Position numbers and translations under genes: made by a program. From Jiulongibacter sp024742395 (lineage in GTDB: Bacteria > Bacteroidota > Bacteroidia > Cytophagales > Spirosomataceae): 64,000 bases of DNA. The notes beneath the pieces are model-generated. The model was not told where the DNA came from, did not search any database, and saw nothing but the letters and a program-made list of their open reading frames with translations. Below are positions 1-8,576 of the stretch, in pieces; within the stretch, counting starts at the first letter, position 1, and each line of letters begins with the position of its first letter. Location of the stretch: assembly GCA_965249455.1 (NCBI GenBank), contig OZ252236.1, forward strand, positions 2,170,001 to 2,234,000, written 5' to 3'.

Positions 1-2
1 CT

Positions 3-1535
3 TTCATTTATGATGGTCAATTGGTGTTCTCTGCCAGTAGAAAGGATAAATTGTATTCAAATGGATTACCGTTTCTAGGTATCTACTCTGCCAAAGTGAA
101 CGCTGACCTTACTTCAATAGGTGAAGCCGGTTTGTTTAGTAAAAATATTTTTGACCCGGAAAGAAATGAAGGTACTCCTGCCTTTTCACCGGATGGTAAA
201 ACAGTGATTTTTGCCAGAAGTAATTCCGGCAAAAGAAAGGATTTGTCACCGGATGTTGATTTGTATATCAGCAGAAAAGTACCTGGAAGCGGATGGACAG
301 AACCCATTCTTGTTTCTGCTTCAGATTCAGCGAGTTGGGACGGATGTCCGGCTTTTTCAGGAGATGGCAGAACGATCTATTTCTCCTCTACCAGACCTGG
401 TGGTAGTGGTGGCATGGATCTTTACCGAGTGAATATGGATGCCAGTGGCAGATTTGGTAATCCTACCAATATGGGAAAAACATTGAATACACCAGGAGAT
501 GAAATGTTTCCATATGTTTCTTCAGACGGGAAGCTCTATTTCGCTTCAGATGGGCACCCGGGTTTGGGTAAGTTAGACCTCTTTGTGGCAGAAAGAAGAG
601 CCGGGAAAATCTCGGTAGAAAACTTAGGATTGCCTTATAATTCGTCAATGGATGACTTCGGTCTGAGTATTGACGAAAATAAAAACATTTTCTTTTCTTC
701 TAACAGGCGAGGTGGTGTAGGAGATGACGACATCTATTTTTATCAGGCTCCTAAAGAAGAAGTAGTAGCTGAAAATGTGGATCCGCTTAACCCCAAAAAT
801 GCGAAAGGTACGGATGCAGACCTGGATAACCCTGAAATAAAAACTGTTAATTATTTCTTGAAAGGAGCGGTCATAGATAAAGAAGAGGGCTTTACTGTAC
901 CAGAAGCTAAAGTTGCCGTCTATAGAATTGAAGGAGGTTTTCAGGAATTAGAAACGGAGTTGGTTACAGATCCGGAGGGAACTTTTGGGCCTATCAGACT
1001 ATCGGAAGATACGGATTACATGCTCATAGTAGAGAAGAAGGACTATCTGACTAAGCGTGATGGATTTAGCATGTATGGCAGAAGCATTCCACAAATTCTT
1101 TTAAGAAAACCAGTTACAGATACAACCTATACCACAGAGGTAGCTCTTGAAAAAGTTTTTGTGGGTAAAACTTTTGTACTTGAGAATATCTATTACGATC
1201 TCGATAAAGCTGATATCAGACAAGACGCTGCGGTAGAGCTGGATAAGCTGGTGCAGATTTTATTGGATAACCCTGCCTTAAAAATAGAATTAGGATCTCA
1301 CACAGATGTAAGAGGTACAGATATGTATAACCTTCGTTTATCGCAAAGAAGAGCCGATTCTGCAATAGAATACATTATAAGTAGGGGCATTGCAAGAGAC
1401 AGGTTGGTGGCTCAAGGGTACGGAGAAACAGAATTGAAAATAGAAGGAGCCAAAACAGAAGAAGAACATCAGGTAAACAGGCGTACAGAGTTTAAGGTAC
1501 TCTCTATGACCGAAAACCAAACACCAATAGAGTAG
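3..1535 (+). CDS. PorE-like OmpA-family protein with beta-propeller (5' truncated by window edge)
   Basis: The frame is open to the left edge, so the N-terminus is missing; the TTG at 21 is not a real start. The visible 510 residues contain PD40/WD40-like propeller blades (FSPDGKTVIFAR, FSGDGRTIYFSSTRPGG, SSDGKLYFASDG, FFSSNRRGGVGDDD). A carboxypeptidase-regulatory-like domain follows (about residues 280-365). A C-terminal OmpA peptidoglycan-binding domain ends the protein (IYYDLDKADIR, SHTDVRGTD, RADSAIEYI). This order matches the PorE-type proteins that anchor the type IX secretion machinery to peptidoglycan; those also carry an N-terminal TPR, which would lie outside the window. Bacteroidota genomes have several paralogues of this architecture, so a T9SS role is inference. 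A strong terminator follows. Confidence 0.85.
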   Translation, partial: FIYDGQLVFSASRKDKLYSNGLPFLGIYSAKVNADLTSIGEAGLFSKNIFDPERNEGTPAFSPDGKTVIFARSNSGKRKDLSPDVDLYISRKVPGSGWTEPILVSASDSASWDGCPAFSGDGRTIYFSSTRPGGSGGMDLYRVNMDASGRFGNPTNMGKTLNTPGDEMFPYVSSDGKLYFASDGHPGLGKLDLFVAERRAGKISVENLGLPYNSSMDDFGLSIDENKNIFFSSNRRGGVGDDDIYFYQAPKEEVVAENVDPLNPKNAKGTDADLDNPEIKTVNYFLKGAVIDKEEGFTVPEAKVAVYRIEGGFQELETELVTDPEGTFGPIRLSEDTDYMLIVEKKDYLTKRDGFSMYGRSIPQILLRKPVTDTTYTTEVALEKVFVGKTFVLENIYYDLDKADIRQDAAVELDKLVQILLDNPALKIELGSHTDVRGTDMYNLRLSQRRADSAIEYIISRGIARDRLVAQGYGETELKIEGAKTEEEHQVNRRTEFKVLSMTENQTPIE

Positions 1536-1560
1536 GGCACAAGAAATTTTGAGTAATTTA

Positions 1561-1587
1561 GGGTTGAATACTTTCAACCCTTTTTTT
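1561..1587 (+). terminator. Rho-independent terminator abutting the next start codon
   Basis: GGGTTGAA, a TACT loop and TTCAACCC are followed directly by seven T. The stem is perfect. The T-run ends at 1587 and the next gene's ATG is at 1588, so this hairpin both ends the OmpA-family transcript and forms the immediate leader of the downstream esterase. Confidence 0.85.
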
Positions 1588-2511
1588 ATGCATAAAATAC
1601 TTTTTTTCCTTATGGCTATAAGCCTGTTTTCAGTGAATGCTCAAGAGATTGTCACCTTATACCCCGACGGCACACCTGGTCTGAAGCCAGATCATGGTCT
1701 TGCAGAAGCAGATGTGAGTGATAGAAATGACGGCATAGTTCGTCTTCGAAATGTGAGCGTGCCCACCTTAACTGTATATAAACCCACTGCCAGGAAAAAC
1801 ACCGGAGCTTCAGTTATTATTTGTCCTGGTGGCGGATATCAAATACTAGCCTGGAATCATGAAGGAACCAATTTTGGAGAATGGTTTGCTGCTCGTGGCA
1901 TTACGGCTTTTGTGTTAAAATACAGACTGCCTCAAGCCGATATGTTTACTGAAAAACAGATAAGACCTCTGCAAGATGCTCAACAGTCTTTCAGATATAT
2001 CAGGAAAAATGCCAGAAAATATGACATAGATGTGAATAAAGTGGGGATCATGGGATTTTCTGCGGGTGGGCATCTGGCGGCCACGGCTTCTACACATTTC
2101 GGCACGCAGGTAGGCGAAATCGTTGATGAGAATCTTTCTGTCAGACCAGACTTTAGTCTGTTGATTTATCCAGTTGTGTCTTTTAATGATAAGTTTGGGC
2201 ATAGTGGTTCACGAAAGAATCTGATTGGTCCTGAGCTGAAAATAGCTGATATGGACGAATACTCGAATGAACTTCATGTAAGTGCCGATACTCCTCCGGC
2301 TTTTCTGGTGCATGCCAATGATGACGGAGTTTCAGCTGATAATAGCCTGGCCTATGTAAGTTCATTAAGAGAAAATAATGTAGAGGCCGAGCTTCACTTA
2401 TATACAAAGGGTGGGCATGGATTTGGCCTGGCCACGAAAAAAGAGGGCCCCGTACAAACCTGGACACTCAGACTGGAGGAATGGTTAAAACAAATGGGAT
2501 ACATCAAGTAA
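1588..2511 (+). CDS. Secreted alpha/beta-hydrolase (acetylesterase/xylanase-accessory type)
   Basis: About 307 residues with a signal peptide (MHKILFFLMAISLFSVNAQ). The fold is that of the BD-FAE/acetyl-xylan-esterase-like alpha/beta hydrolases. An oxyanion-hole CPGGGYQ motif, the nucleophile elbow GFSAGGHLA and a C-terminal GGHGFG carrying the likely catalytic His are visible. Such enzymes remove acetyl or other acyl groups from polysaccharides and act after export. The frame extends upstream to a TTG at 1549, but that stretch lies in the preceding terminator, and the ATG at 1588 begins a clean signal peptide. A similar esterase sits at 61695. Substrate unknown. Confidence 0.85.
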   Translation: MHKILFFLMAISLFSVNAQEIVTLYPDGTPGLKPDHGLAEADVSDRNDGIVRLRNVSVPTLTVYKPTARKNTGASVIICPGGGYQILAWNHEGTNFGEWFAARGITAFVLKYRLPQADMFTEKQIRPLQDAQQSFRYIRKNARKYDIDVNKVGIMGFSAGGHLAATASTHFGTQVGEIVDENLSVRPDFSLLIYPVVSFNDKFGHSGSRKNLIGPELKIADMDEYSNELHVSADTPPAFLVHANDDGVSADNSLAYVSSLRENNVEAELHLYTKGGHGFGLATKKEGPVQTWTLRLEEWLKQMGYIK

Positions 2512-2654
2512 TTGATTAAAAGGGGTATGGTATTTGCTTGCTATTTAGACATATGGAGTGAATGCCATTTAATAAAAAAGAGATTTGGGGTTTCCTACTT
2601 TAGATAAGTATCTGTACTTTTAGATCAGGAAAACACTCAAACACATCAAATAGT

Positions 2655-3704
2655 ATGAAAAAAGTAATCTATACGTTGTCATTTGCTGTTTTAGCCGCTT
2701 CAGCATCGGCCCAAGTCGTAAGTTCTACGCAATTATACGTATCAGAAGGTGCGGTAATCAGCATGGGACAAGACTTTGAGAATAATGGAGAGTTGATCAA
2801 CAAAGGTGATCTGCATCTTCGTCAGAACTTGAGAAATAACGGAGCCATCAGTTCTGAGGGTAATGTTGTTTTTGACGGTTATGCTAAGCAAAGCGTTAGC
2901 GGTACAAATGATGTTGTTTTATCTTCTGCTACTCTTGAAACAGATGTAGATCTGGAAACAGCACTGGTAATCAATAAAGAATTAAACTATAACCAAGGTA
3001 TACTAAGATCTTCAGAAAAAAGTCCATTGGTTTTTGCTTCAAACGCAAAACATTATGGAGCGTCTGATTATTCTCACTCTGCCGGTGTGGTTACAAAGGT
3101 AGAAGCAGATCAGTTTGAGTTTCCACTTGGTGATGGTGTTAACTACAGAGGATTTAAGGCAAACAGCCAAAACAGAAGCAGTCTTTCTGCTGAGTATGTA
3201 GCTCAGAACCCTGTTGAGTTTTCCAAAGAATTAGCAAACGGTGTTGATTTTATCAATGATAGCGAGTATTGGGTTTTAAAGAGTAACAATGAGCAAGATG
3301 TGGCTGATGTGAAATTGATCAATACGTATGAAACAAATGTAGCTTACCTTAAGAAGGGAACTTGGTCTCTTTCTGAAAATTCTTCTTTTGACAAAAAGGC
3401 TGGTTTAACAGAAGGTGTAAGATTTACTTCAGGTAGAGGCAAATTCATCAAAAAGGACATAGGAGTATGGCCTAACCCTACTCAAGGTGACTTTAACCTT
3501 AAATTAGCTGGTATGAATGACAGCGATTTAGTGAAAGTTGATGTAACTAATCAGGACGGTCGTGTAGTAATGAGACATGAAGGTAGAGTAAGTGACCTTA
3601 GAAAGGTTTATTCTTTGCCGCAAAACATGGTGACTACAGAGCTAACTGTAAGAGTAATCAATGGTGACGAAGTACTTACAGAAAAGTTGATTCTTAACAG
3701 ATAA
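2655..3704 (+). CDS. Secreted protein with T9SS type A C-terminal sorting domain
   Basis: 349 residues starting with a typical signal peptide (ends ASASAQ). The N-terminal third has short repeats rich in asparagine and glycine (DFENNGELINKGDLHLRQ, NNGAISSEGNVVFDG) that suggest a beta-solenoid surface structure. The last ~75 residues match the T9SS type A sorting domain: GVWPNPTQGDFNLKL followed by VDVTNQDGRVV and a C-terminal basic end. The protein should therefore be exported through the outer membrane and attached to the surface or released. I do not recognise a catalytic domain; adhesin or matrix roles are only guesses. It is monocistronic, closed by its own terminator. Confidence 0.85.
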   Translation: MKKVIYTLSFAVLAASASAQVVSSTQLYVSEGAVISMGQDFENNGELINKGDLHLRQNLRNNGAISSEGNVVFDGYAKQSVSGTNDVVLSSATLETDVDLETALVINKELNYNQGILRSSEKSPLVFASNAKHYGASDYSHSAGVVTKVEADQFEFPLGDGVNYRGFKANSQNRSSLSAEYVAQNPVEFSKELANGVDFINDSEYWVLKSNNEQDVADVKLINTYETNVAYLKKGTWSLSENSSFDKKAGLTEGVRFTSGRGKFIKKDIGVWPNPTQGDFNLKLAGMNDSDLVKVDVTNQDGRVVMRHEGRVSDLRKVYSLPQNMVTTELTVRVINGDEVLTEKLILNR

Positions 3705-3729
3705 GAATCGAATGACAATATTTTAAGAA

Positions 3730-3755
3730 GGGTACCCAAACGGGTGCCCTTTTTT
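3730..3755 (+). terminator. Rho-independent terminator after the T9SS cargo gene
   Basis: GGGTACCC, loop AAAC, GGGTGCCC (one G-T wobble) followed by TTTTTT. Confidence 0.85.
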
Positions 3756-3863
3756 AATTGTATAAATCCAATATTTGACAGGTAAAAATTGCCTAATCGT
3801 CGATGTATATATAAATATTAGAAGAAATATACTTTTATTGCATGATAGCATTAAACTAACAAA

Positions 3864-6221
3864 ATGCGTACTTCATCAATAACTATTTTCTGTCTTTTTA
3901 CCTTTCTTATTACTCAGGCTCAGATTAACCCTATTTACCTTTTAACAGGTAAAGTTGTGGATGAGCGTGGCTCAGCTTTAGAGCAGGCCTCGGTGGTGAT
4001 AAATCCTGGCAATCATATTTTATTTACCAATGAGAAAGGTGTTTTTCGCATTGAGTTAAATGAAGAGAACTATGAGTTGCAGTTCAATTATCTAAACGCA
4101 GCTCCGGTAATTGAAACCGTGAAGCTGAACAAAGATATAGATCTGAAAATCCAACTGGCTCTAACTGATCTTATGCTAGACGAAGTTTCTGTTAAAGCCA
4201 AGTCTTTAATAGATGTGAACTCGGCCTCTATGGGAAAATCTGTGGTAGATATTATTACCATGAAAAAACAGCCTGCTTTCATGGGTGAGGTAGATGTCAT
4301 CCGTTCTATATCAGCCCTTCCCGGGGTAATTACGGCAGGAGAGGGAGCCTCCGGCTTTTATGTGCGAGGAGGCAGTGCTGATCAGAACCTGGTAACTATT
4401 GATGGAGCTCCGGTGTTTAACTCGGCCCATTTGTTTGGGTTTTTCTCAGTTTTTAATCCGGATATACTTTCTAAATACACTTTGCATAGAAGTGGTATTT
4501 CTGCCAAATATGGTGGTAGAATCTCCTCCATTCTGGATGTAGAATTTAAAGATGGCTCTTCTGATAAATGGTCTTTCTACACGGGTGTCTCACCATTGAC
4601 CTTAAAATTAGGTTTTGACGGACCCATTGGTAAGAAAACCACTTTCCTTTTGGCAGGAAGAGGGGCAAATCCAAGCTATTTGATGCGTTTGTTTAAAAAT
4701 CCGGATGTAAAGGAGAGTAATAGCTATTTCTATGATGCCAATATGAAAATTAAGCATCAACTGACTAAAAAAACTAATCTTTTATTTAGTAGTTATATCA
4801 GTAATGATGGTTTTAAGTTTCCTTTTGATACCACCTATCAATACGGCAATAAAGTGGCCAGCTTAAAACTGAACCATAATTTCAACGACCACTTTTTTGG
4901 CTTTGCTACGGCTTCAAGAAGCTTCTATTCCACAAAAACAGAAGGTATAGCCCCAGAAGAACAATTTGCGGTGAATTCATCAGTGAATTTTGATCAATTG
5001 AAGGTAGATTTCATGGATATCCGCTCCAATGGAAGTACTCGGGAGTTTGGTGCCGGTGTAGGAAAATACACCATAAATGCCGGTGAGTTGGAGGTATTCA
5101 GTTCTGCATCTAGTTACAATCCCTTTGCTTTAGAAAAAGAAATAGGGCAGGAATACCATGCTTACTTAAATCAGGAATGGACATTAAATGAAAAGATCTC
5201 ACTTTTAGCAGGTTTGCGTTACAGTTTTTATCAAAAACTGGGACCAGGCATTACTTATTATTATGAAGAAGGAAGACCAAAATCGTATACAACAGTAACG
5301 GAGGCAGTGAATTATGAGCCTGGGGAGGTAGTGAAAACTTATCATGGTGCCGAGCCAAGATTCTCATTTAAGTATTCTCTGAATGAGCTTAGTTCGGTAA
5401 AAATAGGGCTGAACCGAATGAGACAATATACCCAATTGATTTCTAACACTTCGGCACTCACACCTACCGACGTATGGCGATTAAGCAGTGAATATATAAG
5501 ACCACAGATCGCTGATCAGATTTCCCTGGGCTTTTTTAGAGTGGAGAAAGATGCCGGCTATGAGTATAGTTTAGAGGTATACTATAAAGACCTTAAGAAT
5601 GTAGTAGACTACAAAGACGGAGCTGAAATCTTGCTAAACCCAACACTGGAAGCAGATTTGCTTTTTGGTGATGGTTATGCTTATGGCTCTGAGGTATTCT
5701 TAAAAAAGAACTCCGGGAATACCACCGGTTGGATTAGTCTGAGCGTTTCCAGAGCTTTTAGAGTAATTAGTGGTGATTTCAGAGAAGAAACCATTAACGA
5801 TGGAAAAGCTTATCCATCTAATTATGACAGACCTATCAATCTGAATGTATTCCTGAATCAACAGCTTGGCTTAAGCCCCTGGTCATTCTCGGCAAATTTC
5901 ACTTACGGTTCTGGCCGACCAATAACCGCTTCAGACTCCTGGTTTAATGTTTATTCTTACAACATTTATTCAAACTATCGTGGCAGAAATCAGCAAAGAA
6001 TGCCCGATACTCATAGGTTGGATGTTTCGTTCTTAAGAAGAAATCCTAACACTAGTAAGAAGGTACAAACCGAATGGGGCATTTCTGTTTACAATGTCTA
6101 TTTCAGACGAAATGCCTTTTCTACTCTTTTCAAAGATTTTTACGGAACTCCCCCTCAGGCCTACAGACTGGCCATTATTGGTGTAGCTGTTCCTTCACTC
6201 AACTTCAATCTTAAGTTCTGA
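3864..6221 (+). CDS. TonB-dependent outer-membrane receptor with carboxypeptidase-regulatory-like N-domain
   Basis: 785 residues, signal peptide ending TQAQ. An N-terminal carboxypeptidase-D-regulatory-like domain (LTGKVVDERGSALEQASVVI, residues ~27-110) precedes a plug domain (ITAGEGASGFYVRGGSADQN, then IDGAPVFNSAHLFGFFSVFN). A long beta-barrel follows, ending in Phe (NFNLKF). It imports an unidentified ligand across the outer membrane using TonB energy. It is not of the SusC subfamily (too short, no SusD partner). The stop TGA shares its final A with the ATG of the DUF4249 gene, so the two are translationally coupled. This receptor/DUF4249 pair recurs in Bacteroidota, where it is often thought to handle metals or small ligands. 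Confidence 0.9.
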   Translation: MRTSSITIFCLFTFLITQAQINPIYLLTGKVVDERGSALEQASVVINPGNHILFTNEKGVFRIELNEENYELQFNYLNAAPVIETVKLNKDIDLKIQLALTDLMLDEVSVKAKSLIDVNSASMGKSVVDIITMKKQPAFMGEVDVIRSISALPGVITAGEGASGFYVRGGSADQNLVTIDGAPVFNSAHLFGFFSVFNPDILSKYTLHRSGISAKYGGRISSILDVEFKDGSSDKWSFYTGVSPLTLKLGFDGPIGKKTTFLLAGRGANPSYLMRLFKNPDVKESNSYFYDANMKIKHQLTKKTNLLFSSYISNDGFKFPFDTTYQYGNKVASLKLNHNFNDHFFGFATASRSFYSTKTEGIAPEEQFAVNSSVNFDQLKVDFMDIRSNGSTREFGAGVGKYTINAGELEVFSSASSYNPFALEKEIGQEYHAYLNQEWTLNEKISLLAGLRYSFYQKLGPGITYYYEEGRPKSYTTVTEAVNYEPGEVVKTYHGAEPRFSFKYSLNELSSVKIGLNRMRQYTQLISNTSALTPTDVWRLSSEYIRPQIADQISLGFFRVEKDAGYEYSLEVYYKDLKNVVDYKDGAEILLNPTLEADLLFGDGYAYGSEVFLKKNSGNTTGWISLSVSRAFRVISGDFREETINDGKAYPSNYDRPINLNVFLNQQLGLSPWSFSANFTYGSGRPITASDSWFNVYSYNIYSNYRGRNQQRMPDTHRLDVSFLRRNPNTSKKVQTEWGISVYNVYFRRNAFSTLFKDFYGTPPQAYRLAIIGVAVPSLNFNLKF

Positions 6222-7282
6222 TGCGGTCTATAATTATTTTTCTTGTCGTTACATTAAGTTTAACAGCTTGTCTTGACCCCATCAAATTCAAATTCGAAGG
6301 GCAGACATCTCATTTAGTGGTGTTTTCAAACTTCTCTTCTAAAAGAGGAGAGCAGTTGGTAAGGCTGAGCCGATCAGTACCTTTTGACAGCCCATATAAG
6401 GTGTATGTAAAGAATGCACGTGTTTATATTACCTCTGGTGCAGGTGAATTGTTTGAGTTTTATCACCGAGAGTCTGGGGCGTATTATGCCAATGAAGGAG
6501 TGCAGGTAATTCCAGGTGAAACCTATGTGTTGCATATCGAAGTGGATGGCGAAGTTTATGAATCAAAACCGGCAAAGGCACCTACCTTAGATGAGTCTGT
6601 AACCATTCAGGATATTCTAATGGAAGTAGATTACAAGCCTGTGATTATTCCGGGGGAAAAAGAGTTAAGAACACTGGAAGGTTTTATGTTTAAGGCCAAC
6701 TATCAGGATAAAGCAGGTATTCCAAATTTTACCCGTTGGTCTTATTACAGAGAGTATGAAGTGGATACTCAGCCATGGAATTTCATTGATTATTTTTGTC
6801 CGCGAGGCTGTCCGAGACCAGCCCCAAAAAGCTGCTGTCAACACTGTTATGTAACGAATAAGGAAGAATTCTTTACCGTGTCAAATGATAGACTTACAGA
6901 CGGCAGATTGGTTCAGAATGTGCCAATAGTATTTATGCAGTTTTATCAACTCATGAATACAAGAATGAAGCTGTCGCTTTATTTGCATAATATTTCTGAA
7001 GAGGCGTATATCTATTACAAAGCTTTAGAAGCTCAGGCAGAAAGCAGTGGCACTATGCTTGATCCTCCACCTACAGAGGTAATCAGTAATATGTTTAATG
7101 TAAACAATGCCGAGGAACAGGTCATTGGTTTTTTTGAAGTGAGCACCATAGATGAGAAGAACTTCATCTTCACTCCGGATATGCTACCGATAAAACTGGA
7201 GCCATTCATTTACCCGGACGATTGCCGGGTGATAATTGGAGCCAGCGTGGATAAGCCTATTGGTTTTGATGAGGGTTTCTAA
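6221..7282 (+). CDS. DUF4249 family outer-membrane lipoprotein
   Basis: 353 residues with a lipoprotein signal (LSLTAC, lipid-modified Cys17). DUF4249 proteins are encoded next to TonB receptors, and the ATG here overlaps the receptor stop by 1 bp. A tight cysteine cluster (FCPRGCPRPAPKSCCQHC, near residues 190-207) is typical of the family and could bind a metal or form disulfides. Function unproven; by analogy with SusD it may be a surface lid or accessory of the upstream receptor. The 3' end overlaps the convergent amidohydrolase gene by 4 bp. Confidence 0.85.
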   Translation: MRSIIIFLVVTLSLTACLDPIKFKFEGQTSHLVVFSNFSSKRGEQLVRLSRSVPFDSPYKVYVKNARVYITSGAGELFEFYHRESGAYYANEGVQVIPGETYVLHIEVDGEVYESKPAKAPTLDESVTIQDILMEVDYKPVIIPGEKELRTLEGFMFKANYQDKAGIPNFTRWSYYREYEVDTQPWNFIDYFCPRGCPRPAPKSCCQHCYVTNKEEFFTVSNDRLTDGRLVQNVPIVFMQFYQLMNTRMKLSLYLHNISEEAYIYYKALEAQAESSGTMLDPPPTEVISNMFNVNNAEEQVIGFFEVSTIDEKNFIFTPDMLPIKLEPFIYPDDCRVIIGASVDKPIGFDEGF

Positions 7283-8109
7283 AGACTATAGAATCTACTG
7301 GCGTTGCCACCAAATATATCGTTTTGTTCCGTTTGGGTAAGCCTTGAGAAATAGGTTTGAACTATGTCTAATTGCTCCTCATAATTGGCAGAAACCAGGC
7401 AAACTGGCCAGTCTGAGCCATACATTATGCGTTTTGGGCCAAAAGTATTGAGAATATAGTCAAGGTAGATATAGAAGTCTTCCTTTTCCCATTCATAGTA
7501 GGTGGTTTCAGTAACCATACCTGAGACTTTCACAAATACATTTTCATACCTGGCAATGGCTGCCATATAATTACTCCATTTTCTGATCGACTTAATGGCA
7601 ATGTCTGGTTTGGCAATATGGTCAATAACCAATTTATTATCAGGTAAATTTCTGACAAATTCCAGGGCAGCTTTGAGTTGACGCTCAAATATCAGAATGT
7701 CATAGGTAAAACCGAAATCTCTCAATTTTTTGACCCCGGCAGTAAAGGCCTTATCTAAAAGGAAATCGTCAGGTTCGCCTTGCACAATATGCCTGAAACC
7801 TTTCATTTTTGATTTTGAAGGTTGTTTGTAAAAGTGCAGGCGTTCTTCCAGATTGGCCGCTTTGAAATCAATCCAGCCCACTACGCCTTTGATGAAAACA
7901 TGCTCTGCAGCAAGGTTTAAAAAGGCCGTATTCTCCAGTTCTGTTTGATTGACCTGAATAAGAACAGAGCCATCAATATTATTTCGTTGAAGCACTGGCC
8001 AAAGATCTTCAGGCATGAAAGTTCGTCTGATAGATTCCATTCCCTCACCCAGCCAACTGTAATTGATGGGGTCATAAGTCCAAAAATGTTGATGTGCGTC
8101 AATCCTCAT
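7279..8109 (-). CDS. Amidohydrolase (COG3618, fuconolactonase-like TIM-barrel lactonase)
   Basis: 276 residues with no signal peptide, so cytoplasmic. The N-terminal metal motif MRIDAHQHFW and the C-terminal MYGSDWPVC motif place it in the amidohydrolase-2 family that includes L-fuconolactonase and related sugar-lactone hydrolases. The family role in deoxy-sugar or uronate catabolism fits the other carbohydrate genes in the window, but the substrate cannot be read from sequence. It is convergent with the DUF4249 gene and appears monocistronic. Confidence 0.85.
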   Translation of the reverse strand: MRIDAHQHFWTYDPINYSWLGEGMESIRRTFMPEDLWPVLQRNNIDGSVLIQVNQTELENTAFLNLAAEHVFIKGVVGWIDFKAANLEERLHFYKQPSKSKMKGFRHIVQGEPDDFLLDKAFTAGVKKLRDFGFTYDILIFERQLKAALEFVRNLPDNKLVIDHIAKPDIAIKSIRKWSNYMAAIARYENVFVKVSGMVTETTYYEWEKEDFYIYLDYILNTFGPKRIMYGSDWPVCLVSANYEEQLDIVQTYFSRLTQTEQNDIFGGNASRFYSL

Positions 8110-8576
8110 GTTTTCAAAATTTCTGCAATATAGTATGTTCTTTTTTTAAGTTCTGGCAGCTAACTACGGCTGGCCCTTAACACCTGTTGCAAACCATGGA
8201 CAAGGAGAGAAGATAAGCGAATCGCAGTTTTCAAGTTTCTATACACATTAAAAGTTTGTGTAAACAGCTGTACTTTTCTTGATACGCAGCCGTGTTTCAA
8301 AAAAAAGAATGCTCGATTAACTTGTGTGAGCTGGGAATGCACATTAAGTGTACGCTTGATTAAATTGACCTTGGAGTATCCTTTAAGAAACAGGGCCTTT
8401 CTCCCTCTTTGTACAAGAAAGCCAAAAGAAAACACCTATTTTGTGGTAAATAGATATTACCATGAGCTAAAATGTAAATAGCTTGGCCCTTGGGAATTTT
8501 CGAATATTGTATAAACTCATCGAGGCATTAATTAGTCTCAAAGTGTTCCCTAACAATACCTAATTGAAATAGAACT
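8110..8576. other. 467-bp intergenic region
   Basis: It separates the divergent amidohydrolase and sulfatase-fusion genes and must contain both promoters. A 91-codon minus-strand frame here (8160-8435) has no recognisable domain and an unusual composition, and I do not call it. A small inverted repeat (TGGTAA/TTACCA, 8444-8462) lies ~115 bp before the sulfatase start. Nothing else stands out. Confidence 0.5.

Noticed and set aside
8160..8435. 91-codon minus-strand ORF in the intergenic region
   Set aside because: No recognisable domain, basic low-complexity-like composition, no start context; treated as non-coding.
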